The translations under genes and the position numbers were made by a program. Below are positions 1 through 6,351 of a DNA stretch of 6,841 bases, piece after piece; position 1 is the stretch's first letter, and each line of letters opens with the position of its first letter. The notes beneath the pieces are model-generated. The model was given only the letters and a program-made list of their open reading frames with translations. It had not been told where the DNA came from and ran no database searches. This DNA comes from an uncultured Lachnospiraceae bacterium (GTDB taxonomy: Bacteria; Bacillota_A; Clostridia; Lachnospirales; Lachnospiraceae), in the NCBI GenBank assembly GCA_902780985.1, contig CACZHN010000136.1, positions 1-6,841 on the forward strand, written 5' to 3'.

Positions 1-99
1 CCCGACAGTTGTTTTTCCATAACCCGTAATGGCTGATACGTCCCGTACTTTCAGTAGGTCCGGGTATCCAGCTAATTGTGTTGTTAAATAAGTCGACAT
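1..99 (-). CDS. Partial helix-turn-helix (excisionase/MerR-like) DNA-binding protein, 5' end only
   Basis: Read from the ATG at 99-97 towards base 1, this gives 33 codons and runs off the window. Residues 13-33 read PDLLKVRDVSAITGYGKTT followed by VG, which matches the start of an excisionase/MerR-type winged HTH: a hydrophobic lead-in, the helix KVRDVSAITG, then a turn and the recognition helix beginning with KTTV. Such small proteins bind DNA and often accompany integrases of mobile elements, but no recombinase is visible here. The start is uncertain. No clear Shine-Dalgarno precedes the ATG, and the same frame stays open upstream to a TAA at 300-298 without another ATG. That extension also looks protein-like (NKRDLIEYLGTHSLKWHY, later DHDPEPSLLITSIPDTV), so the gene may start earlier at a non-ATG codon such as TTG 192-190, or may have lost its real start at a rearrangement junction. 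The HTH identity is moderately sure; the full product cannot be judged. Confidence 0.5.
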   Translation of the reverse strand, partial: MSTYLTTQLAGYPDLLKVRDVSAITGYGKTTVG

Positions 100-219
100 C
101 CTATATCTGACTGTATCAGGAATGCTCGTTATGAGGAGGCTCGGTTCGGGGTCATGATCAATGTAATGCCATTTGAGCGAATGTGTCCCCAAATATTCAA
201 TGAGATCACGCTTATTTGA

Positions 220-248
220 TTGACAAATATCCGTTTGTAATGTAATTT
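220..248 (+). promoter_or_regulatory. Candidate sigma-A promoter of the amidoligase operon
   Basis: A perfect -35 box TTGACA (220-225) is separated by 17 bases from TAATTT (243-248), a fair -10 box. Transcription would start near 255, about 140 bases before the first operon gene and just ahead of two terminators. A small inverted repeat, ACAAA-N6-TTTGT (223-238), lies in the spacer and overlaps the -35, so it could be an operator. The promoter sits inside the upstream extension of the minus-strand HTH frame, which weakens either this call or that extension. The call rests on pattern and position only. Confidence 0.5.
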
Positions 249-267
249 TATAGCAGATGAGAGCAAT

Positions 268-295
268 GGCGTTCCGTTTGTGGAACGCCTTTTTG
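268..295 (+). terminator. Intrinsic terminator 1 in the operon leader
   Basis: A perfect 8-bp stem ggcgttcc (268-275) / ggaacgcc (282-289) with a 6-base loop is followed at once by five T and then gtttt. It is oriented for plus-strand transcripts; the minus strand has no U-tract after the stem. No plus-strand gene ends upstream in the window, since all three plus frames are broken by stops near the left edge. It would therefore act on transcripts from the promoter at 220-248 or from beyond the window. Confidence 0.8.
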
Positions 296-310
296 TTTTA
301 AGGAAGCAAT

Positions 311-348
311 GGCGCTTGTGTAGTAATACATGAGCGCCTTTCTTTTTG
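311..348 (+). terminator. Intrinsic terminator 2 in the operon leader
   Basis: The stem ggcgct (311-316) / agcgcc (333-338) continues as tgtgt (317-321) / acatg (328-332) through two G-U pairs, closing a 6-base loop. The run ttctttttg follows. The U-tract can alternatively pair with agaaag (350-355), using ctttct 338-343, in a 6-bp hairpin that would steal the last stem base and the first Us. This is a possible but weak anti-terminator. The ribosome binding site of the first gene begins 30 bases after this element. Confidence 0.7.
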
Positions 349-392
349 CAGAAAGCTGTCATTAGTTATAAAAAGATTGGAGGACCAACAGA

Positions 393-1718
393 ATGGAAAT
401 GCTGGAACGACAGCTATTGCAGCATACGGATAAGATAAATAATCTGTTAGCCCGATACGGAGTAAAATTCGGAATCTACAAGAATAATGAATTCAGAGAA
501 CAGCTATTCCCGTTTGATTCGATACCCAGGATCATAGAACATAACGAATTTGAAATGTTGGAGAGAGGGCTGAAGCAAAGAGTTTTAGCCCTCAATCTTT
601 TTCTGAAGGATATTTATTCGGAGAAGAAGATCGTAAGAGACGGTGTAGTACCGGAAGACTTTATCTTTGCTTCTTCGGGTTATATGGCGGAATGCGAAGG
701 CGTTATGCCTCCCAAAGGTATATATTCTCATATCTCCGGTATCGACCTTGTTAAAGGAAAGGATAACGAGTGGTACATACTCGAGGATAACCTGAGAGTT
801 CCGTCGGGAGCTTCATATCCCATGATCGCAAGAGTTCTTTGCAGGATGAGTTCACCGGAGACATTCCAGAACATCGGTCTTCTGGATAACCGTAACTATG
901 CGGATCTTTTAAGAAGGACCATGGATCATGTGAATACAGGAGGGCATACGGTTATTCTTACGCCCGGAAGATACAATGCCGCTTATTTCGAGCATTCGTA
1001 TCTTGCTGAGAAGACCGGTGCCCATCTTGTAAGCGGATCAGAACTGTTTGTAGAGAATGACCGTCTGTATTACAAGTCGGCAAGCGGTGCGCAGGAACTG
1101 ATAGGAGCAGTATACAGAAGGATTTCTGATGAGTATCTTGATCCGATGAACTTTAATCCGGAATCACTTATCGGTATACCGCATATCTATGATGTGTTCA
1201 GAAAAGGAAATGTAGCTTTGCTGAATGCACCCGGAAACGGTGTCGCTGATGATAAGGGAATCTACTACTTTGTTCCCAAGATGATTAGATACTACCTTGA
1301 TGAGGAACCGGTACTTAAGAATGCGCCTACGTATCTTCCGTTCTACGAGGAGGATATGAGATTTGTTCTTGAGCATTTCGATGATCTCGTGCTGAAGGAT
1401 GTAGCTGAAGCGGGCGGATACGGGGTTGTTTTCGGTAATACGATGACATCTGAACAGAAGTCGGATTTCATTGAGCTTCTGAAGGCTGAACCCAGAAGAT
1501 TCATCGCACAGGAAGTAATCGACTTTCAGGATCTTGATATATTGGACGAGGGTGAGATCGTACCGCGTAAGGCAGATCTTCGTGCATTTGTCTTGATGGC
1601 GGATGAGCCGCTTGTCTGGGCGAGCGGACTGACAAGATTCTCGAGGAATCCGGATTCGTTCATTGTTAATTCATCTCAAGGAGGAGGTTTTAAAGATACA
1701 TGGGTATTATCTCGATAG
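393..1718 (+). CDS. Circularly permuted type 2 ATP-grasp amidoligase
   Basis: This 441-residue protein has the full signature set of the circularly permuted ATP-grasp family (DUF404/DUF407): ILEDNLRVPSGASYPM (129-144), NAPGNGVADDKGIYYFVPK (278-296), VLKDVAEAGGYGV (333-345), IAQEVIDFQ (371-379), ADLRAFVL (394-401), and the closing block from GLTRFSR (412-418) to NSSQGGGFKDTWVL (426-439). ATP-grasp enzymes join a carboxylate to an amine through an acyl-phosphate at the cost of ATP; substrates of this branch are unknown. No signal peptide is seen, so it should act in the cytoplasm. It is slightly shorter than the usual 470-490 residues, but no motif is missing. The start at 393 is chosen because ggagg (379-383) lies 9 bases before it; the ATG at 399 is less well spaced. 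Its last 19 bases overlap the alpha-E gene, which implies coupled translation. Confidence 0.93.
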   Translation: MEMLERQLLQHTDKINNLLARYGVKFGIYKNNEFREQLFPFDSIPRIIEHNEFEMLERGLKQRVLALNLFLKDIYSEKKIVRDGVVPEDFIFASSGYMAECEGVMPPKGIYSHISGIDLVKGKDNEWYILEDNLRVPSGASYPMIARVLCRMSSPETFQNIGLLDNRNYADLLRRTMDHVNTGGHTVILTPGRYNAAYFEHSYLAEKTGAHLVSGSELFVENDRLYYKSASGAQELIGAVYRRISDEYLDPMNFNPESLIGIPHIYDVFRKGNVALLNAPGNGVADDKGIYYFVPKMIRYYLDEEPVLKNAPTYLPFYEEDMRFVLEHFDDLVLKDVAEAGGYGVVFGNTMTSEQKSDFIELLKAEPRRFIAQEVIDFQDLDILDEGEIVPRKADLRAFVLMADEPLVWASGLTRFSRNPDSFIVNSSQGGGFKDTWVLSR

Positions 1719-2365
1719 ATCAGGTAGATCACCTGTATTGGTTAGGAAGGTATACTGAACGCGTATATACCATACTGAAGATATATGCCAAAAGCTTCGA
1801 TCTTATGATCGAGGAAGATGAAGGTATTTATCATAAGTTTTGCGGATATCTTGATATCCCTGATATATATCAGTCGAAAGAAGATTTTATCAGGAGATAT
1901 GCTTTCGATGAGAGCATTTCCGACTCGATTATCAGCAACCTGAACAGGGCATATGACAATGCGATCGTCTTAAGAGAGACGATAGGTTCTGATGCGCTTT
2001 CCTATGTTCAGTTATCCATATATGCGATGAACAATGCAGCAAAGAGCAACTCGCCTCTTATAGAACTGCAGCAGGTTACGGATGACCTGCTTTCGTTCTG
2101 GGGAATCGTTGATGATCAGATCGACGCTGATCAGATAAGGAACATACTTAAAGCAGGAAAAAGAATCGAGCGCATTGATCTTTATGCAAGGCTTGAACTT
2201 GAGAAGAAAAGACTCGAGCGTGAAGTCAGAAGAATGATCCCGAGGGTCTTAAGGAGCGGCATGAAATACAATGAGCAGTCATTGAGTGCCGTAAGTTCAC
2301 TGATACAGGAAGAACCTCTTGATTATGACGGACTGATATATAACGTCGAATCAATAATTGCGTGA
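1700..2365 (+). CDS. Alpha-E domain protein (DUF403), short form
   Basis: This 221-residue, mostly helical protein carries the alpha-E hallmarks: an N-terminal HLYWLGRYTERV (11-22), a central NAIVLRETIGSDALSYVQ (87-104), and a third helix set from FWGIVDDQ (133-140) to KRIERIDLYARL (154-165) that resembles the opening helix. The family is almost always encoded beside the circularly permuted ATP-grasp protein, sometimes fused to it, and is thought to be its partner; no catalytic activity is established. Most family members are around 300 residues, so this one is compact in its second half, with a charged stretch RLELEKKRLEREVRR (164-178) likely to form a coiled coil. A very strong Shine-Dalgarno, aaggaggagg (1678-1687), lies inside the end of the upstream gene and fixes the start at 1700. 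Confidence 0.88.
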   Translation: MGIISIDQVDHLYWLGRYTERVYTILKIYAKSFDLMIEEDEGIYHKFCGYLDIPDIYQSKEDFIRRYAFDESISDSIISNLNRAYDNAIVLRETIGSDALSYVQLSIYAMNNAAKSNSPLIELQQVTDDLLSFWGIVDDQIDADQIRNILKAGKRIERIDLYARLELEKKRLEREVRRMIPRVLRSGMKYNEQSLSAVSSLIQEEPLDYDGLIYNVESIIA

Positions 2366-2380
2366 GAAGAGGTTAGGGTA

Positions 2381-3175
2381 ATGGCATTTTTAAACTATGA
2401 ATATCGAATGAAGATCGATTATTCTGAACCGGTTGATAAGTGTTATTTCACATTGAAGTCTATTCCTACTAATGATTTCAGACAGAGAAGTATCTCTTAC
2501 GATATCAGCCTGTCTCCTCCTGCGAAATATTCAGAAAGCAGCGACTCGTTCGGTAATCTTCAGATCATCGGAAGCGAGGATAAGTCTCATTCCGAATTTG
2601 AGTACAGCGTAAAGGGGCTGGTAGAGACGAGACCCGGCAATATCATCGGCGGCGTTCAACAGGGTACTGTAGGCATGTACAAATATCCTCACGGAAAGTG
2701 TGTGCCGGGAGAAGCATTACGGCAGTATGCTTATGAGATTGAAACTGAAGTAGAAGCTTGTGTTTCCGATAAGGATAAATGCATCCGTATCATGAATCTT
2801 CTTTTCGACAGGATGCGCTATGAACCCGGGAGCACGTCGGTGGAAACAAGTGCAGAGGAAGCTTTTCGAAAAGGAAGCGGAGTGTGCCAGGATTACTCCC
2901 ACATATTTATAACGTTGCTTCGCATGTTCGGAATTCCTGCAAGGTATGTAAGCGGTTTGATTGTGGGCGAGGGAGAGAGCCACTCCTGGGTGGAGGCAGT
3001 ATATAACGGCAGTTATATTGCGTTTGATCCGACTCACAATATCGAGATAACGGACGAATACATCAAGCTCGGTATGGGCAGAGATGCGTTTGACTGCGCG
3101 ATAAACAGGGGCGTTATGTGGGGCGGCGGATCGCAGACGCAGCAGATAAGCGTAACCGTCGAAAAGTATTATTAA
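2381..3175 (+). CDS. Transglutaminase-like cysteine peptidase/amidase
   Basis: This 264-residue protein has a beta-rich N-terminal region (about 1-100), as in bacterial transglutaminase-family proteins, and a papain-like transglutaminase core. The triad is visible: Cys169 in SGVCQDYSH, His201 in ESHSWVEA and Asp216 in AFDPTHN. The family makes or breaks amide and isopeptide bonds. In bacteria, members next to ATP-grasp/alpha-E pairs are predicted to be peptidases or amidases acting on the ATP-grasp product. No signal peptide or membrane segment is seen, so a cytoplasmic location is likely. It starts 15 bases after the alpha-E stop, with gaagagg about 8 bases before the ATG. The tail GGGSQTQQISVTVEKYY (248-264) resembles the usual C-terminal end of the family, so the protein appears complete. 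Confidence 0.92.
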   Translation: MAFLNYEYRMKIDYSEPVDKCYFTLKSIPTNDFRQRSISYDISLSPPAKYSESSDSFGNLQIIGSEDKSHSEFEYSVKGLVETRPGNIIGGVQQGTVGMYKYPHGKCVPGEALRQYAYEIETEVEACVSDKDKCIRIMNLLFDRMRYEPGSTSVETSAEEAFRKGSGVCQDYSHIFITLLRMFGIPARYVSGLIVGEGESHSWVEAVYNGSYIAFDPTHNIEITDEYIKLGMGRDAFDCAINRGVMWGGGSQTQQISVTVEKYY

Positions 3176-3176
3176 C

Positions 3177-3181
3177 GGAGG
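3177..3181 (+). promoter_or_regulatory. Ribosome binding site that sets the start of the first deacylase
   Basis: The sequence ggagg lies 5 bases before the ATG at 3187 and just after the stop of the transglutaminase gene. It argues for the ATG at 3187 over an earlier in-frame ATG at 3118, which has no comparable site, would overlap the upstream gene by 58 bases and would add 23 residues (MGRRIADAADKRN...) unlike the family's N-terminus. Confidence 0.8.
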
Positions 3182-3186
3182 CGTAT

Positions 3187-4110
3187 ATGGTTGAGATCAT
3201 AACATCAGTAGGACTTCCTGTTGATGAGAAACTCATGATAAAGAAGAACCGCATAGGCAGCGGTCAAAAGAGAATAAGTATAGTAACGGGCATACACGGC
3301 GATGAACTCGAAGGACAATATGTCTGCTACGAACTGCAGCAAAGGATAGAACAGGATAAGGATAAGCTTAAAGGGATAGTAGATATTTACCCCGCGATGA
3401 ATCCCCTTGGTATCGATTCGATCACCAGGGGTATTCCTGCGTTTGATCTTGATATGAACAGATTGTTCCCGGGAAACATAGACGGCAATATGACCGAGCA
3501 CCTGGCGGCAGAGATCATGAAAGATGTCGCAGGATCTGACTGCGTGTTGGATATTCATGCCAGCAACATCTATCTTACTGAGATACCGCAGATAAGGATA
3601 AACGAGCTTCACGCCGATACGCTGATTCCGCTCGCTAAGCTTGCCAATGTCGACTTCATATGGGTCCATTGTGCGAGCACCGTTCTTGAGGCGACATTTG
3701 CGCACAGTTTAAACAGTATAGGTACTCCGACGCTTGTAGTTGAAATGGGCGTAGGTATGAGGCTTACCAAAGCGTACGGAGACCAGCTTGTGGACGGAAT
3801 ATTTAATCTCATGAAGGAGATGGGAATCTGGACGGGAGATGTTACGGAAGTGAGGGAGCCCGTGATCTCGAAAGACCCGGATGATGTATGTTTTCTTAAC
3901 GCATCTTCGAGCGGTCTGTTTATTCCTGAAGTAAAGCATGGTGCAAGACTTTATAAGGGCGATCTGATCGGTAAGATCGTGGATCCTTTGTGCGGAAGCG
4001 TGCTCGATGAAGTGCGCGCACCGATCGGCGGAATGCTCTTTACGATAAGGGATTATCCTATCGTCGATGAAGGATCGCTTATGGGAAGAATATTAAGGGA
4101 TGGGGTGTGA
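3187..4110 (+). CDS. AstE/AspA-type zinc deacylase (succinylglutamate desuccinylase/aspartoacylase family), active form
   Basis: This 307-residue protein carries the M14-like metal site: GIHGDE with His37 and Glu40, LDIHAS with His124 as third zinc ligand, and VVEMG with Glu186 in the place of the catalytic Glu. The substrate-binding block DMNRLFPG (89-96) matches the D-x-N-R motif of aspartoacylase. The C-terminal part (about 237-305) is the lipoyl-like beta barrel typical of the family (SSGLFIPEVKHGARLYKGD, then APIGGM). Known relatives hydrolyse N-acylated amino acids such as N-acetylaspartate or N-succinylglutamate; this substrate is unknown, but an acylated amino acid or short amide made by the ATP-grasp partner fits the operon. 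It starts 11 bases after the transglutaminase gene, and its stop lies 4 bases before the chosen start of its paralogue. Confidence 0.88.
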   Translation: MVEIITSVGLPVDEKLMIKKNRIGSGQKRISIVTGIHGDELEGQYVCYELQQRIEQDKDKLKGIVDIYPAMNPLGIDSITRGIPAFDLDMNRLFPGNIDGNMTEHLAAEIMKDVAGSDCVLDIHASNIYLTEIPQIRINELHADTLIPLAKLANVDFIWVHCASTVLEATFAHSLNSIGTPTLVVEMGVGMRLTKAYGDQLVDGIFNLMKEMGIWTGDVTEVREPVISKDPDDVCFLNASSSGLFIPEVKHGARLYKGDLIGKIVDPLCGSVLDEVRAPIGGMLFTIRDYPIVDEGSLMGRILRDGV

Positions 4111-4114
4111 TCCT

Positions 4115-5044
4115 ATGAACAGGAAAACAATCTATGAGATTAAAGGAATGTACCGCGATGATTTCCGCGTGACCGGATTCGAGTTCGGAGACGGAGAGAA
4201 ATCTGTATGTATAGTCGGTAATTCAAGAGGCAACGAGATTCAGCAGATATACTGCTGCGCACAGCTTGTAAAGAAGATGAAGCAGCTCGAGGAAGAGGGA
4301 CGAATCTATCCCGGACATAAGATACTTATCATCCCGTCGATAAACCCGTATTCCGTAAATATACAGAAGCGCTTCTGGCCCATAGACAATACCGACATCA
4401 ATAGAATGTTCCCCGGATACAATTTGGGCGAGACGACGCAAAGAATCGCCGACGGAGTGTTCAGGGAGATAAAAGATTACAAGTACGGAATTCAGTTTGC
4501 TTCGTTCTACATGCCGGGTGATTTTGTGCCCCACATCAGGTACATGAAGGAAGGCTTTTCGAAAAGGGAAGAAGCAGAGAAGTTCGGCCTGAAGTATATC
4601 GTCGAAAGAACGGTAAGGCCGTACGATACTGCTACCCTGAATTACAACTGGCAGGTATGGGATACCATGGCTTTCTCGCTGTATACCGATACGACCTCCA
4701 AGATAAGTAAATCAGGTGCGGGACAGGCTGTATTATCCGTAATGAATTTCCTTGCAAATAACGGGATCATAAAGTACGGTGCCATAGGCGAGAAGAAGAT
4801 ACGAACAGTCATAGATAAGGAATTTATCTCGGTAAGAACTGCCAAATCCGGATTATATGAACCGCTTGTTATTGCTGGCGATAAAGTAAGAGCGGGTATG
4901 CCGCTTGCCAATATAACCGATCCTTACGAAGGACATGTTCTGGAGACGTTATATTCACCGGTTAACGGTATCGTGTTCTTTATACATAATGAACCTTTGA
5001 CTTACGCCAATACTGCCGTAATAAAGATACTTGGTGACGAATGA
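4115..5044 (+). CDS. AstE/AspA-family paralogue with a degenerate zinc site (probable pseudoenzyme)
   Basis: This 309-residue protein aligns along its length with the gene before it. For example, GDGEKSVCIVGNSRGNEIQQ (25-44) matches GSGQKRISIVTGIHGDELEG without gaps. The first zinc ligand His is Arg38; Glu41 is kept. The third-ligand segment DIHAS has become IQFAS (126-130), with no His. The segment holding the catalytic Glu reads FSLYTDTTSK (187-196), with no Glu. In contrast the substrate-binding block DINRMFPG (94-101) and the C-terminal barrel (LYEPLVIAGDKVRAG, 247-261; SPVNGIVFF, 281-289) are well kept. It may bind the substrate, or pair with and regulate the active paralogue, without hydrolysis. 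The start is taken as ATG 4115, 4 bases past the upstream stop with gggg (4102-4105) ahead; ATG 4100, overlapping by 11 bases, is an alternative. Confidence 0.82.
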   Translation: MNRKTIYEIKGMYRDDFRVTGFEFGDGEKSVCIVGNSRGNEIQQIYCCAQLVKKMKQLEEEGRIYPGHKILIIPSINPYSVNIQKRFWPIDNTDINRMFPGYNLGETTQRIADGVFREIKDYKYGIQFASFYMPGDFVPHIRYMKEGFSKREEAEKFGLKYIVERTVRPYDTATLNYNWQVWDTMAFSLYTDTTSKISKSGAGQAVLSVMNFLANNGIIKYGAIGEKKIRTVIDKEFISVRTAKSGLYEPLVIAGDKVRAGMPLANITDPYEGHVLETLYSPVNGIVFFIHNEPLTYANTAVIKILGDE

Positions 5045-6351
5045 CTGATCCCTTAAAGAGTGAACATAATCATGTGTTCCCCGGAATAGGAATGAGGATC
5101 CTTAAATCCGCATTGGCGGTCTCTTTATGTATGGTGATCAATCTTTTGCGAGGAGACAGCGGTATCGTATTCTATTCGCAGCTGGCCGCATTGTGGTGCA
5201 TACAGATGTACCGGAGCAATACTATCTCTAATGCACTGCAGCGAATGATCGGTACTGTGGTGGGTGCACTGTTCGGATTGATATATCTTCTTGTTTACCC
5301 GCTGGTTATAACCACAGGAATCAATAATGTTTTTGTTGATGTTATCAGTATATTTGCCGGCGTGGTGCTGGTTATATACTCGACCGTACTGATAAAGAGA
5401 AAGCAGGCCTCGTATTTCTCCTGTGTGGTTTTTCTAAGTATCGTTATTAATCATATCGGTGATGCTAATCCGTATCTGTTCGTGTGGAACAGATTTCTTG
5501 ATACGGTTATCGGAATACTGATTGGTCTGTTCATTAATAATATGAGGTTGTGTATCAAGCCGGACAGGGATACGTTATTCGTTTCCGGAGTGGATGACAT
5601 CCTCGTGGATAAGAATAACAGAGTAAGTTCCTTCTCGAAAGTTGAGCTTAACAGAATGATCGAGGACGGAATGCGTTTTACATTGTCGACTATGAGAACA
5701 CCGGCTTCAGTTCTTGAGCCTCTTTCTGATATCAGTCTCAAATACCCGATCATCGTTATGGACGGGGCGGCTTTGTATGACGTTCGTAAGAATGAATATC
5801 TTAAAGTTTATGTAATCTCTCCCGATACTGCGGAAGAACTGATTAACCTCATTGATTCATGTAATTTGTATCCTTATGTCAACGTGATAATCGACGACAC
5901 GCTTCTTATCTATTACCGCGACACTCCTGATAAAGTTAACAATGATCTTGTAAGTTCGTTAAGAACTTCTCCGTACAGAAATTACATTAAGAGGTCTTTC
6001 CCGGGAGATGAGAAAGTAGTCTATATCATGGCTCTTGATACAAATGAAAGAATCGATTCATTCTATGAAGAACTTGTCAGACGAGGATACGACAGGAAAC
6101 TTAAGATCCTTAAGTATCCGTCTGAAGATCACGAAGGGTACTCGTATATAAAAATCTACAATAAGAACGCTTCCAAGGAGCGAATGCTTTTATATCTTAA
6201 GGACAGCTGCGGGATCCAACGTTCGTTGACGCTTGGGACAATTGAAGGCAATTATGATGTAACTGTCAAAGAGAACAGTTTCAATGAGATGGTAAAACGT
6301 ATCCGGAAGGAGTATGAGGCTTTTCCCGGGATCAGGACGAAGCTTTTATGA
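5041..6351 (+). CDS. Membrane protein: aromatic-acid-exporter/FUSC-like domain fused to a degenerate Cof-type HAD domain
   Basis: The 436 residues fall into two parts. Residues about 18-166 hold five or six hydrophobic segments (18-36, possibly 42-56, 68-90, 97-118, 124-137, 147-165), with ALQRMIGTVVGALFG (65-79) and RFLDTVIGILIGLF (151-164) as in the aromatic acid exporter/FUSC family. Residues about 178-430 follow the layout of Cof/HAD-IIB phosphatases: FVSGVDDILVDKNNRVS (180-196) for motif I, FTLSTMRTP (213-221) for motif II, YPIIVMDGAALYD (235-247), a cap region, NASKERML (376-383) with the motif III Lys379, and LGTIEGNYD (398-406) for motif IV. The nucleophile Asp of motif I is Gly183 (Asp185 remains) and motif IV lacks the GDxxND form, so phosphatase activity is doubtful. 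The soluble part probably faces the cytosol and may bind a ligand or gate transport. Its ATG overlaps the previous stop (ATGA), implying coupled translation. Transport of the operon product is inference. Confidence 0.75.
   Translation: MTDPLKSEHNHVFPGIGMRILKSALAVSLCMVINLLRGDSGIVFYSQLAALWCIQMYRSNTISNALQRMIGTVVGALFGLIYLLVYPLVITTGINNVFVDVISIFAGVVLVIYSTVLIKRKQASYFSCVVFLSIVINHIGDANPYLFVWNRFLDTVIGILIGLFINNMRLCIKPDRDTLFVSGVDDILVDKNNRVSSFSKVELNRMIEDGMRFTLSTMRTPASVLEPLSDISLKYPIIVMDGAALYDVRKNEYLKVYVISPDTAEELINLIDSCNLYPYVNVIIDDTLLIYYRDTPDKVNNDLVSSLRTSPYRNYIKRSFPGDEKVVYIMALDTNERIDSFYEELVRRGYDRKLKILKYPSEDHEGYSYIKIYNKNASKERMLLYLKDSCGIQRSLTLGTIEGNYDVTVKENSFNEMVKRIRKEYEAFPGIRTKLL

Larger units (their letters stand above)
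262..348 (+). repeat. Duplicated terminator unit (two diverged copies)
   Basis: The 10-base string agcaatggcg occurs at 262-271 and again at 305-314. In each copy it leads into a stem starting ggcg and ending cgcc, and each copy ends in tttttg (290-295 and 343-348). The two units therefore share their ends but differ in loop and stem length, which suggests a duplicated and diverged hairpin rather than two unrelated terminators. Confidence 0.5.

Noticed and set aside
129..362. Minus-strand frame of 77 codons across the leader region
   Set aside because: It reads through both terminator hairpins, has basic low-complexity sequence without a domain, and competes with the more protein-like frame that continues into the HTH gene.
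345..372. Alternative promoter TTTGCA-N16-TATAAA just before the first operon gene
   Set aside because: Its start site would fall at about 379, on the ribosome binding site itself, leaving almost no leader. The -35 is also weak. It cannot be excluded, but the pair at 220-248 is better.
3118..3186. Longer N-terminus of the first deacylase starting at ATG 3118
   Set aside because: It would lie almost wholly inside the transglutaminase gene, has no ribosome binding site of note and adds residues not typical of the family. The site at 3177-3181 supports 3187.
3205..3705. Minus-strand open frame of 166 codons opposite the first deacylase
   Set aside because: It is antisense to a gene with clear catalytic motifs and has no recognisable domain; it is a shadow of the plus-strand coding bias.
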